Of a stretch of 64,000 nt of DNA, positions 8,007-15,719 are shown one piece after another. A program made the translations under genes and the position numbers. How positions within the stretch are numbered: the first letter of the stretch is position 1; each line of letters starts with the position of its first letter. The notes beneath the pieces were generated by a model. The model did no database searches. It was not told the origin of the DNA and saw only the letters and a program-made list of their open reading frames with translations. Source of the DNA: JALYLC01 sp035696365 (GTDB taxonomy: Bacteria; Actinomycetota; Thermoleophilia; Gaiellales; JALYLC01); NCBI GenBank assembly GCA_035696365.1, contig DASRQS010000009.1:124001-188000 (forward strand). Reading direction: 5' to 3'.

Positions 8007-9709
8007 TGCAGCGCCTCCACGATCGGCCCGAGCGTGAGTGCCGGGAGAATCATCAGACCGGCCGTCAGGACGATGACGGCGACCAGCAGGACCGTGAAGG
8101 TCGCACCGTCGGTCCTGAACGTCCCCGCCGAGGCCGGCACCGTCCTCTTGGCCGCCAGCGAGCCGCCGATCGCGAGCGCGGCCAGCAGTGGCGCAAAGCG
8201 GCCGAGGAACAGGCCTATGGTGCCGAGTTGCTCGGAGAATGTCTTTCCGCCATAGCCGGCGAAGGCGCTGCCGTTGTTGTTCGATTGCGAGGTGTAGGCG
8301 TAGAGCGCCTCGCTGAAGCCGTGGGCGCCGGTGTTGTACAGCGACACGAGGCCACCATGTGTGACGATGCTGACTGCCGTGAGCACCAGCGCCATCGTCG
8401 GCACGAACAGCGCGCCCACGGCGGCGTACTTGATCTCACGCGCCTCGATCTTCTTTCCGAGGTACTCGGGTGTACGCCCTACCATGAGACCGGCCACGAA
8501 GACGGCTATCAGCACATAGAAGAACATCCCGTAAAGACCCGACCCGACACCGCCCCAGATCACCTCGCCGAAGAACATGTTCACGAGTGGCACCGCGCCG
8601 CCGACCGGGGTGTAGGCGTCGTGTCCTGCGTTCACGGAGCCGTTCGAGGCATCAGTCGTTGTCACCGACCAGAGGGCGCTGTTGGCGATGCCGAAGCGGA
8701 CCTCCTTGTCCTGCATGTTGCCGCCGCTCTGCTGGGTCTGGCTGAGGTTGACTCCGGATTGGCGCAGGACTGCCGATCCGTGCTGTTCGGCCGGCAGGAC
8801 GATGCCAATGCCCGCGATCATGAGCACGAACATCGCCGCGAAGATCGCGACCGCCTGCCGCATCGCGCGCACCATGCGCCCGAACATGAACACCTGGGCC
8901 ACAGGGATCAGCAGGATCGCCAGAACCTCGAGGAAGTTCGTGAGGCCGTTCGGGTTCTCGAACGGCACGGCAGAGTTCGAGTCGAAGAAGCCTCCGCCGT
9001 TGGTACCGAGCTGCTTGATGGCGATCTGCGAGGCAGCCGGGCCGCGCGCGATCGTCTGATGCGCGCCCTCGAGCGTGGTCGCTGTGGCGTGTCCGGCAAA
9101 CGTCTGCACGACGCCCTGCGAGACGAGGATCAGGGCCAGCACGATGGAGAGCGGCAGGAGGATGTAGACGAGCGAGCGGTAGAAGTCGCGCCAGAAGTTG
9201 CCGATGCTGCCGGAGTTGCGCCGGGCGAAGCCGCGGACGACAGCCGCCAGCACGGCCATTCCAACGGCAGCCGAGACGAAGTTCTGTACCGCCAACCCGG
9301 CCATCTGGGAGAGGTACGACATCGTCGCCTCTCCTGCGTAGAACTGCCAGTTCGTGTTCGTGATGAAACTCGCGGACGTGTTGAGGGCGAGCGGCGAGGC
9401 GACGCCCTTCAGGCCGTCGGGGTTCAGGAACAGATGTCCCTGAATGCGCAGCAGCACGTACAGCGCGAAGAAGAAGACCGTGGAGAAGATCAGCACCGTC
9501 CGGCCGTAGGCCTTCCAGGTCTGTTCGGAGCTCTCGTTGTCGCGCACGCCGACGAGTCGCAGGAAGGCCCGCTCGATCCCGCCGAGCAGGCGCCCGCCCG
9601 GGGCTGTCTCGGCCTCGTAGATCCGCGACATGAAAATGCCCAGCGGATAGCCGAGCACGCAGAGGACGATGACATAGAAGGCGATCTGCGCGATGCCTTG
9701 GGTGCTCAT
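8003..9709 (-). CDS. kdpA: Potassium-transporting ATPase subunit KdpA
   Basis: A 568-residue multi-span K+-binding subunit. It carries superfamily-of-K-transporter pore signatures such as TNGGGFFD and NPNGLTNFLEV, plus GYPLGIFMSRIYE near the N-terminus and MVGRTPEYLGKKIE near the C-terminus. Length is normal. It starts at ATG 9709 immediately beside the kdpF stop (9710) and ends overlapping kdpC by four bases. It binds and conducts K+ in the membrane while KdpB supplies energy. Confidence 0.97.
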   Translation of the reverse strand: MSTQGIAQIAFYVIVLCVLGYPLGIFMSRIYEAETAPGGRLLGGIERAFLRLVGVRDNESSEQTWKAYGRTVLIFSTVFFFALYVLLRIQGHLFLNPDGLKGVASPLALNTSASFITNTNWQFYAGEATMSYLSQMAGLAVQNFVSAAVGMAVLAAVVRGFARRNSGSIGNFWRDFYRSLVYILLPLSIVLALILVSQGVVQTFAGHATATTLEGAHQTIARGPAASQIAIKQLGTNGGGFFDSNSAVPFENPNGLTNFLEVLAILLIPVAQVFMFGRMVRAMRQAVAIFAAMFVLMIAGIGIVLPAEQHGSAVLRQSGVNLSQTQQSGGNMQDKEVRFGIANSALWSVTTTDASNGSVNAGHDAYTPVGGAVPLVNMFFGEVIWGGVGSGLYGMFFYVLIAVFVAGLMVGRTPEYLGKKIEAREIKYAAVGALFVPTMALVLTAVSIVTHGGLVSLYNTGAHGFSEALYAYTSQSNNNGSAFAGYGGKTFSEQLGTIGLFLGRFAPLLAALAIGGSLAAKRTVPASAGTFRTDGATFTVLLVAVIVLTAGLMILPALTLGPIVEALQ

Positions 9710-9799
9710 CTAGAACCGCTCCCCGCGCAGCAGCGCATAGACGAGGTAGATGAAGATGCCGATCGCGACGATCAGCCCGAACACGTCGCCCGCTGCCAT
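9710..9799 (-). CDS. kdpF: Potassium-transporting ATPase small subunit KdpF
   Basis: A 29-residue peptide, too short for ordinary ORF calling: MAAGDVFGLIVAIG followed by IFIYLVYALLRGERF. It has one membrane helix and the RGERF ending resembles the PE(R/K)F tail common in KdpF. E. coli KdpF is also 29 residues and stabilises the complex. The stop abuts the kdpA ATG, and its own ATG overlaps the stop of a second tiny upstream ORF (ATGA at 9799-9797). Confidence 0.88.
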   Translation of the reverse strand: MAAGDVFGLIVAIGIFIYLVYALLRGERF

Positions 9800-9882
9800 C
9801 ACACGTGCTCCAGCGCGAACAGGAGCACGAACGTGAAAGCGAGGCACGCGACCGCGATTGCAAGCGCTTCGATGTCAGCCAT
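9799..9882 (-). CDS. 27-residue membrane peptide upstream of kdpF
   Basis: ATG 9882 opens a 27-codon frame encoding MADIEALAIAVACL and then AFTFVLLFALEHV: one hydrophobic helix with an acidic N-terminus. The TGA overlaps the kdpF start by ATGA, the same coupling used throughout this operon, which favours real translation. I do not recognise a named family. It could be an additional small Kdp subunit or regulator, or simply a leader ORF. No strong ribosome-binding site precedes the ATG. Confidence 0.6.
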   Translation of the reverse strand: MADIEALAIAVACLAFTFVLLFALEHV

Positions 9883-9914
9883 GTGGCGAGCCTAGGACGG
9901 CTCGCCGGAAGGCC

Positions 9915-9960
9915 GAATGAAGGTTTGCCGCGAGAGGCTGAAGAACTCCTTAAGAGCTTC
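9915..9960 (-). promoter_or_regulatory. Candidate KdpE-binding region of the kdp structural operon
   Basis: Read on the minus strand, the 78-base gap between kdpE and the first kdp structural ORF contains CTCTTAAG and, 11 bases further on, TTCTTCAG, then CCTTCAT. Eleven-base spaced direct repeats are typical of OmpR/PhoB-family binding sites. A very similar stretch (TTCTTCAGCC, TCT, GC, TTCA) recurs at 12116-12153. Binding is inferred. Confidence 0.45.
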
Positions 9961-10671
9961 TCAGGCGGTGCGCGGCCCGGCCTCCGGCCGGCCGGGATCG
10001 ACCAGGCGGTAGCCCGCCCCGGGCGCCGTGATCAGGTAGCGGGGACGCGCGGGATCAGGCTCGATGCGGCGGCGCAACTGCGACACGTGGACGTGCAGGA
10101 GGTTCGACTCGGAGCCGTAGCCCGGCCCCCAGACCTCGCGCAGGAGCGCTCTGTGAGTGACGAGCTTGCCCTGATCGCGCGCCAGCACGCGCAGGATGTC
10201 GAACTGGTGCGGGGTGAGATTGACCTCCCGGCCCTCGACGGTCACGAGCCGCTTCTCCAGATCGACGACGAGCCCGCCGATCGTGATCACGGGCTCGAGC
10301 GACGGGCCGGCGCGGCGCAGCGTCGCACGCAGGCGCGCGAGCAACTCGTCGATGCCGACCGGCTTGGTCACGTAGTCGTCGGCGCCGGCATCGAGGGCGG
10401 CGATCTTCTCGTGCTCGTCACCCACCGCCGAGAGCACGATCACGGGCGCACTCGACCAGGTGCGCAACTCGCGGCAGACGTCCGTGCCGGTGCCGTCGGG
10501 GAGCACCAGGTCGAGGATGACGGCGTCGGGTGGCCGCATCGCCGCCGCGGCAAGCGCTCCCGCCGCCGTCTCGGCGGTGTCGACCGTGTAGCCGGCCGCG
10601 CGCAGGCTCGTCGAGAGTGCGCGCAGGATCTGACGCTCGTCGTCGACCACGAGGATGCGCTGACCGCTCAC
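9961..10671 (-). CDS. kdpE: Response regulator KdpE
   Basis: A 236-residue OmpR-family regulator: acidic pair D10/D11, phosphoacceptor D54 (ILDLVLPDG), K103 (DDYVTKPVG), then a winged helix with NLTPHQFDILRVLARDQGKL, SNLLHVHVSQLRRRIEPD and GAGYRLVDP, closely matching KdpE. GTG 10671 overlaps the kdpD stop. It presumably activates the kdpF-A-C-B genes just downstream when phosphorylated by the adjacent kinase under K+ limitation. Confidence 0.93.
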   Translation of the reverse strand: MSGQRILVVDDERQILRALSTSLRAAGYTVDTAETAAGALAAAAMRPPDAVILDLVLPDGTGTDVCRELRTWSSAPVIVLSAVGDEHEKIAALDAGADDYVTKPVGIDELLARLRATLRRAGPSLEPVITIGGLVVDLEKRLVTVEGREVNLTPHQFDILRVLARDQGKLVTHRALLREVWGPGYGSESNLLHVHVSQLRRRIEPDPARPRYLITAPGAGYRLVDPGRPEAGPRTA

Positions 10672-12065
10672 TCGTCCTCCTCAGTGACGTGCGCGATCGG
10701 CAGCGCGAGCACGAACGTCGCGCCCTGACCCACGCGCGACTCCGCCCAGACCCGCCCGCCGTTGGCCTCGGCGAATCCCCGGGCGATCGCCAGGCCGAGG
10801 CCCGCACCGCGCCCGTCGCTGCCCAGCGCGCCGCGCTGAAAAGGCTCGAACACGCGCTCGATCTCCTCCGGGCGAACGCCCGGGCCGTGATCCACGACGC
10901 GCACCAGCGCCTCGCGCGCAGTCGAGCCGACCAGCACGCGCGCCGAGTGGTCGGGCGAATATCTCACGGCGTTCTCGATGAGATTCGCAAGCACGCGCTC
11001 GATCTGGTTGCCGTCCACGCGCACCACGATGGGCATTTCCGAGAGTGTGACTTCGACGCGGTCGGCGGCGGCGCCCAGGCTGCCCAGCGCGTGCACGACG
11101 AGACTGTCGGCCGTCCACACCTCCGGCTCGGGCGTGGCCGCTCCGGCCTGCAGACGCGAGAGGTCGAGCAGGTTCGAGACGAGGCGGTCGAGCCTTTGAG
11201 CCTCACTGAGGATGCCCGAGAGGAGCTCGTCGCGATCGGCCGCGGCCAGCGTGAGATCAGGCCGTGAGAGGGCCGAGGCGGAGGTGAGGATCGTCATCAG
11301 GGGCGAGCGCAGATCGTGGCTCACGGCTCGCAGAAGCGCCGTCTTCAGCGCATCGGAGCGCCGCAGGGCCTCGGCCTCGAGTACTTCGCGCCCCAGCCGC
11401 TCCTGGTCGATCGCGACGGCGAGCAGCGATGCCAGCGCGGGCAGCAGCGGCGAGCCGGAGCGCGCATACGGCCGGCGCGAGCGACGAAGCGAGATGGTAC
11501 CGACGCGGCGAGCGCCCGCGAGCAGCGGGGTCGCGTCGGTGTCGGCGCGCAACTCGAGCGACGGGTCGCCGAGCTCGATGTGCGCCTCGGCGGCCCCCAG
11601 CGCGCGCGCCGCGCCTGCGGCGATGCGGTCGAGCTCGCCGCTCACACTGCCGCGTTCGAGCAGGGAGCGCGCGATCTCCGCCAGCAACGCCGATTCGGTC
11701 GCACGCCGGCGCGAGCGCGCAGCCAGCTCGCTGACCACCGCGGAGGTGACGACGTAGACCGCGAGCGCGAACCAGTTGCGCGAGTCGTTGACGGTGAACG
11801 AATGCACCGGCGGCAGGAAGAGGAAGTTGAAGATCAGCATCGATGCGACCGACACGCCGATCGCGAACGGCAGGCCCCACCCGATCGCGATCGGCAGCAC
11901 GGCGACCACGTAGAGAGCACCGAGGCTGAGCACGGGGACGAACAGCTGCAGCACTGCGATCAAGCCGGTCACGAGGGCGACCGAGGCGATACTCGCAGCG
12001 ACGCCGAGACGTGTGTCCGCGCGGCGCGCCGCCGCCGCCATCCGCTGCACGGTCCGCATTGGCAT
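10668..12065 (-). CDS. kdpD: Short KdpD-type sensor histidine kinase
   Basis: About 465 residues. Four membrane helices in the DUF4118 arrangement (about 20-115, including SMLIFNFLFLPPVHSFTV) are followed by a GAF-like region (about 125-225), HisKA with H250 in AVSHDLRSPL, and a GHKL ATPase domain (NLIENAVRYSPD, DHGPGV, GAGLGLAI). Full-length KdpD is about 900 residues with N-terminal KdpD and Usp domains; both are absent here. The upstream in-frame sequence encodes no such domain and runs into the divergent gene. The start is uncertain: ATG 12065 or ATG 12059. Domain loss implies that any signal sensed by the Usp/KdpD part is lost or supplied elsewhere. Confidence 0.85.
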   Translation of the reverse strand: MPMRTVQRMAAAARRADTRLGVAASIASVALVTGLIAVLQLFVPVLSLGALYVVAVLPIAIGWGLPFAIGVSVASMLIFNFLFLPPVHSFTVNDSRNWFALAVYVVTSAVVSELAARSRRRATESALLAEIARSLLERGSVSGELDRIAAGAARALGAAEAHIELGDPSLELRADTDATPLLAGARRVGTISLRRSRRPYARSGSPLLPALASLLAVAIDQERLGREVLEAEALRRSDALKTALLRAVSHDLRSPLMTILTSASALSRPDLTLAAADRDELLSGILSEAQRLDRLVSNLLDLSRLQAGAATPEPEVWTADSLVVHALGSLGAAADRVEVTLSEMPIVVRVDGNQIERVLANLIENAVRYSPDHSARVLVGSTAREALVRVVDHGPGVRPEEIERVFEPFQRGALGSDGRGAGLGLAIARGFAEANGGRVWAESRVGQGATFVLALPIAHVTEEDE

Positions 12066-12115
12066 TCCGCTGCTCACGCGCCAATCATGCCCGTGCGGCT
12101 GGCGCTCCGAGCGCC

Positions 12116-12153
12116 TTGACAGATTCTTCAGCCCTCTTGCCGGAAGTTTCAGG
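12116..12153. promoter_or_regulatory. Motif shared with the kdp operon promoter
   Basis: TTGACA (12116-12121) is followed by TTCTTCAGCCCTCTTGC and TTTCAGG. The TTCTTCAGCC...GC...TTCA pattern matches the candidate KdpE region before the kdp structural operon. It lies between kdpD (minus) and the gene at 12190 (plus), suggesting that this gene may share KdpE control. No convincing -10 is visible. Confidence 0.4.
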
Positions 12154-12189
12154 CGGCGTTCGCCTGTCGCGCGAAAGGCTGTCCGCCAT

Positions 12190-12798
12190 ATGACCGCCCG
12201 CGACCTGCTTGGATCGGACCATCCGCTCACTCGTGCGACGCGGCGCTTCGAGACCACCCTGCTCCAGCTCCTGTGCGTCCTCGCGCTGCTCGTAGCCATC
12301 ACCGCCTTCGTGCACGGGCCGGCGCGCCGAGCCGAGCTCGCGGCCTGCGTCGTCGGCTGCCTCGTCCTCGCCGGCCTCGCTGCAATCCACGGGAATAGCC
12401 GGCGCGATCAGGCGCTCGAGGTCATCATCGCCGGTGGCGAGGAATTGCCGCTGGACGAGCTGGAGCCCGTGCGACGACGGCTGCTCGACGTGCGCCGGCG
12501 ATCGCAGCTCGCAGCATCACTCGAGCGCTACCTGAAGCATGCCGAGGAGTGGAATCGCACCTTGCCGATGTTCCGCCCGATCGGCAACGCGCCCCTGCTC
12601 CTGGCGCACGCCGATCTCGTGCGCGAGATCGCGTGTCTCCTGCGCACGGACGTCGTGCAGCGGGCACGTGGCGTGGCCCTCTGCGAGTGGCTCCTCACCG
12701 ACGGCGTCACATCGCCGCTGTTCCGCAGCGACGGCGAGGCTCTGCGGCGTGAGCTCGGTCGTATCCGTTTCGACCTCGACACGCGCTCGCCGCACTAG
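12190..12798 (+). CDS. Uncharacterised membrane protein with C-terminal TDG-SPL domain
   Basis: 202 residues. Two hydrophobic helices (about 23-42 and 50-66) anchor the N-terminus, followed by a charged helical linker and a C-terminal segment (about 135-195) containing CEWLLTDGVTSPLFRSDG and then ALRREL. That segment aligns with the C-terminal halves of the proteins at 13105 and 14789 (FMTDGxDSPLYGRDPLAS). I recognise no family. Being divergent from kdpD and sharing a promoter motif with the kdp operon, it may belong to the same stress or potassium response; this is inference. Confidence 0.7.
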   Translation: MTARDLLGSDHPLTRATRRFETTLLQLLCVLALLVAITAFVHGPARRAELAACVVGCLVLAGLAAIHGNSRRDQALEVIIAGGEELPLDELEPVRRRLLDVRRRSQLAASLERYLKHAEEWNRTLPMFRPIGNAPLLLAHADLVREIACLLRTDVVQRARGVALCEWLLTDGVTSPLFRSDGEALRRELGRIRFDLDTRSPH

Positions 12799-12802
12799 GC
12801 GC

Positions 12803-12833
12803 CTCATCGGCTCGCGGTGGGCCGAGCGATGAG
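12803..12833 (+). terminator. Hairpin after the 12190 gene
   Basis: CTCATCGGCTCG (12803-12814) pairs with CGAGCGATGAG (12823-12833) with one bulged base. It begins five bases past the stop codon, fitting an intrinsic terminator without a T run. The remaining gap up to 13104 shows no gene, only the leader of the next gene. Confidence 0.5.
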
Positions 12834-13104
12834 AACTCGGTTCAGCGACGAGGGCCCCTTGGCGAGGAGATGCAGCCGCTCGTCGCCACGCCCGCGAAGT
12901 GCGCGAGTCGGCGACATCTTCCGGCTGAGCTGATTGCAGCGCCGCGGAGAGACTGACGCCGCTGCTACGGCAGCGCACGACCGTTCTCGCGCCGTCTTGT
13001 CGCAAGCTTGACGGCCGAGCGCGTGATCGGCAGACGGCGTTCACGCCGGCGCGGCAATGCTGTAGTCGTCAAGTTCAACCGTGTTCTTAGAGGTGAGAAA
13101 TACC

Positions 13105-13524
13105 GTGTTCGCCAACAACGAGATCACCAATCGGGGAATGCTCCATCGTGTCCTCGAGCGCGCAAGGCAGGAGGTCACCATGGAAGAGCGAAATGCCTGG
13201 GCGCGCTCCGTCGAGGGCGCCGTCAAGGACGCTCACCGGTCATCCGTCCCGATGCGCAACCGAGTCGCTCGTCCTGGCGTCGTGCTCGCCGCCGAGCCGG
13301 CCCTCACGGCCGTCGCCGCCACGTTGCGGAATGACAACATCACTGTCTCGCGAGCCGCCCTCGATGCGGTCCGCACGTTCATGACCGATGGGATCGACTC
13401 CCCGCTGTACGGCCGCGATCCGCTCGCATCGCGCCGTGGCGCCGACGCGCTCCGAGACCGCCTGGCCGGCGCGGGGACCGAGCAGCGTCCGGCGCGCGTT
13501 GCCGACCGCGCAACCACCGTCTGA
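13105..13524 (+). CDS. Uncharacterised TDG-SPLYGRD protein, copy A
   Basis: 139 residues, soluble, helical and basic. It begins FANNEITNRGMLHRVLERA and ends in a domain with TLRND and FMTDGIDSPLYGRDPLAS (about 92-109). The start is GTG 13105 because the paralogue at 14789 begins at the homologous ATG and both have GAGGTGAG just upstream (13090-13097 here). It is clearly related over its whole length to the 14789 protein and over the C-terminal half to the 12190 protein. No known domain is recognised and there is no signal peptide. Confidence 0.75.
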   Translation: MFANNEITNRGMLHRVLERARQEVTMEERNAWARSVEGAVKDAHRSSVPMRNRVARPGVVLAAEPALTAVAATLRNDNITVSRAALDAVRTFMTDGIDSPLYGRDPLASRRGADALRDRLAGAGTEQRPARVADRATTV

Positions 13525-13536
13525 CGGTCGTCGGAA

Positions 13537-13562
13537 CCGGGCGGCGCCTTGGCGCCGCCCGG
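13537..13562. terminator. Bidirectional hairpin terminator
   Basis: A perfect 12-base inverted repeat, CCGGGCGGCGCC and GGCGCCGCCCGG, separated by TT. It lies between the convergent stops at 13524 and 13571. Confidence 0.75.
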
Positions 13563-13570
13563 TGGAACGT

Positions 13571-14554
13571 CTAGATCCAGCGCCGGCGCTTGAAGAGCGC
13601 GTAGAGCACGAGGCTGACGAGCAGCATCAGCGCGACCGCCATCGGGTAGCCCAGCCGCCAGCGGAGTTCCGGCATGTCCCTGAAGTTCATGCCGTAGATC
13701 GTCCCGATGAGCGTCGGCGCAAACAGGATTGCGGCCCAGGCCGAGATCTTCTGCACCTGTTCGTTCTGGCTCACCGCGACCTCCGTGAGTGCCTTCGTCT
13801 CGAGCGTCAGATGCACACTGAGGATGTTCTGCAGGAGCGCCCGGAAGCCGTCGACGGCCTCCTCGATCTGGATCGCGTGGTCCTGCACGTCGCGCAGATA
13901 CTGACGCTCCTCGTCGTCCACGCCCGGCAGGTCGATCAGACGCCTCAGGATGCCGGCCAGCGGCTTGGTCGCGCGCTGGAACTCGATCACCTCGCGCGTC
14001 AGCTCGTACATGCGACGCGAGACGGTCGCGCTGCCGCCGAAGACCTCGTCCTCGATCTCGTCGATGTCGTTCTCGAGCCCGGCGAGGACGGGGAAGTAGC
14101 CGTCGACCACGTGGTCGAGGACGCCGTACACGACGGCGACCGGACCGCGTGCGAGCAGATCGGGGCGCGCCTCCAGCGTTCGCCGCACGTGCCCGAGGCT
14201 CGGCGCCTCGCCGTGCCGGATCGTGATCACGAAGTTCGGGCCCGCGAAGATATCCACCTCGCCGAAGACCACGGTCTCGGTCTGGTCGACATAGCGGGCG
14301 GCCCGCAGCACCATGAAGTACACGTCGCCGTAGCGCTCGAGCTTCGGTCGCTGATGCGCCGTGAGCACGTCCTCGACGGCCAACTCGTGCAGGCCGAAGG
14401 CAGCGGCGACGGACTCGAGTTCCTCGCGCGTCGGCTCGTAAAGGCCGAGCCATGCCAGCGCGTCGCCCGCACAGCACGCGGCGTACAGGTCCTCGAACGC
14501 CGAGAGGTCGGGATCGCGCACACCGGCGCGGTAAACGGCGCTGTCGACGATCAC
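13571..14554 (-). CDS. CorA-family divalent cation transporter
   Basis: 327 residues. A large cytoplasmic alpha/beta and long-helix part (LEDVLTAHQRPKLERYGDVYF-like, NDIDEIEDEVF, VQDHAIQIEEAVDGFR) precedes two C-terminal membrane helices. The selectivity signature YGMNF follows helix one and a basic tail KRRRW ends the protein, as in CorA Mg2+/Co2+ channels. It starts at GTG 14554; no clear Shine-Dalgarno is visible. It is encoded alone, opposite to its neighbours. Substrate choice between Mg2+, Co2+ and Zn2+ cannot be read from the sequence. Confidence 0.93.
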   Translation of the reverse strand: MIVDSAVYRAGVRDPDLSAFEDLYAACCAGDALAWLGLYEPTREELESVAAAFGLHELAVEDVLTAHQRPKLERYGDVYFMVLRAARYVDQTETVVFGEVDIFAGPNFVITIRHGEAPSLGHVRRTLEARPDLLARGPVAVVYGVLDHVVDGYFPVLAGLENDIDEIEDEVFGGSATVSRRMYELTREVIEFQRATKPLAGILRRLIDLPGVDDEERQYLRDVQDHAIQIEEAVDGFRALLQNILSVHLTLETKALTEVAVSQNEQVQKISAWAAILFAPTLIGTIYGMNFRDMPELRWRLGYPMAVALMLLVSLVLYALFKRRRWI

Positions 14555-14788
14555 GGAGTCAGAGCTTACGCCTGCGTGCCACCGGCAACCCGTGACGGAG
14601 CGGTGAATCGTGCGCAGCGTCGCTGGAGGACGTCCCGCGTTCCGGGCGCAGCGCGAGAGCAACACTCCGCGATACGGGCCTCGGCGGCTTCCCGAGGAGT
14701 GTCACTCCGTTGGGATTGCGACACACAGGCCCCGAAGCTAGCTTGACACTCGAGGTGCCATTCCAACGTTCTCTTCGAGGTGAGAAGG

Positions 14789-15205
14789 ATGTTCGTCAAC
14801 AACGAGATCACTGACCGCGGCCTGCTTCACAAGCTGCTGAGGAAGGAAGCCGGCAAGGTCACGATGGACGAGCGCACGCTCTGGGCTCGCTCCATCGAAA
14901 ACGCCATCAAGGATGCATCCCGCCCCTCCACGCCCGTGCGCATGCGGATCACGCGCCCCGGCGTCGTCCGCGCCGCCGCGCCCGCGCTCTCGGCCGTTGC
15001 CGAAGCGCTGCGCAACGGGGAGACCGGCGTGTCGCGCGAGTCGCTCGACGCGATCCAGGCGTTCATGACCGACGGCGTCGATTCCCCGCTCTACGGCCGG
15101 GATCCGCTGGCGTCCGGCCGTGCCGCCGAGGATCTGCGCAAGCTGGTCGTCACCAGCGCGTTCGCGCAGCGCCGCCGCGAGGTCGCGCAGTCCCGCGTGG
15201 CCTGA
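14789..15205 (+). CDS. Uncharacterised TDG-SPLYGRD protein, copy B
   Basis: 138 residues, paralogous to the 13105 product throughout: FVNNEITDRGLLHKLL, KVTMDER, WARSIENAIKDA, RPGVV, LRNGE and FMTDGVDSPLYGRDPLAS. The upstream leaders are also alike (GTTCT-CTTCGAGGTGAGAA against GTGTTCTTAGAGGTGAGAA), so the duplication included the control region. GAGGTGAG (14777-14784) precedes ATG 14789 by four bases. A TTGACA at 14743 could be a -35, but no -10 is evident. The two copies flank the CorA-like gene. Function unknown. Confidence 0.78.
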   Translation: MFVNNEITDRGLLHKLLRKEAGKVTMDERTLWARSIENAIKDASRPSTPVRMRITRPGVVRAAAPALSAVAEALRNGETGVSRESLDAIQAFMTDGVDSPLYGRDPLASGRAAEDLRKLVVTSAFAQRRREVAQSRVA

Positions 15206-15225
15206 CCGGGCCGCCGCCTGCGCGT

Positions 15226-15279
15226 AGAGGTTCTCACTGAATGAGCATGCTTCGTCACGCTCGTTCAGCGAGAACCTCT
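15226..15279. repeat. Long imperfect inverted repeat, terminator or operator
   Basis: Twenty-one-base arms (15226-15246 and 15259-15279) match at 19 positions around a 12-base loop. The arms begin AGAGGTTCTC and end GAGAACCTCT. It lies after the copy-B gene and 33 bases before the VOC gene, so it may terminate the first or regulate the second. Confidence 0.55.
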
Positions 15280-15311
15280 TAGCCTGCATCCGTCTACGAG
15301 AGGAGCAGGCG

Positions 15312-15719
15312 ATGGCCACCGTGAGCGTTCGCTACATCGTCGACGATGTCGACGAAGCGATCGAGTTCTATTGCAGCCGCCTGGGCTTTCACGAGGACAT
15401 GCATCCGGCCCCGACCTTTGCGATGCTCTCCCGAGGAGGCCTCCGGCTCGTGCTCAGCGCGGCCGGAGGAGGGCCCGGCGGCGGCGGTCAGGCAATGCCC
15501 GACGGGACGCTCCCCTCGCCGGGTGGCTGGAATCGCTTCCAGCTCGAGGTCCCGGATCTGGAGGCAGTGGTCGCTCGCCTGAGAGAGGGAGGCGCTCACT
15601 TCCGCAACGACATCGTGACCGGGCTCGGCGGCAAGCAGATCCTCGTCGACGACCCGTCCGGCAATGCGGTCGAGTTATTCCAGCCGACGCGACCGGAGGC
15701 GGTCCTCGGGGATGGCTGA
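15312..15719 (+). CDS. VOC (glyoxalase/bleomycin-resistance fold) protein
   Basis: 135 residues with paired beta-alpha-beta-beta-beta modules: VRYIVDDVDEAIEFYCSRLGF at the start and LVDDPSGNAVELFQP at the end, the latter with the conserved metal-ligand glutamate. The metal-binding set is incomplete by eye, so the activity (lyase, dioxygenase or resistance binding) is undetermined. GAGGAG precedes the ATG. It overlaps the next gene by eight bases, so the two form an operon. Confidence 0.85.
   Translation: MATVSVRYIVDDVDEAIEFYCSRLGFHEDMHPAPTFAMLSRGGLRLVLSAAGGGPGGGGQAMPDGTLPSPGGWNRFQLEVPDLEAVVARLREGGAHFRNDIVTGLGGKQILVDDPSGNAVELFQPTRPEAVLGDG

Noticed and set aside
12799..13104. Search for a tRNA, small RNA or riboswitch in the 306-base gap
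   Set aside because: Apart from the hairpin at 12803-12833 and the leader of the 13105 gene I could not find a cloverleaf, a known riboswitch core or an ORF.
14743..14771. TTGACA as promoter of the 14789 gene
   Set aside because: There is no acceptable -10 at 16-18 bases, so only the hexamer itself is seen; kept out of the feature list.
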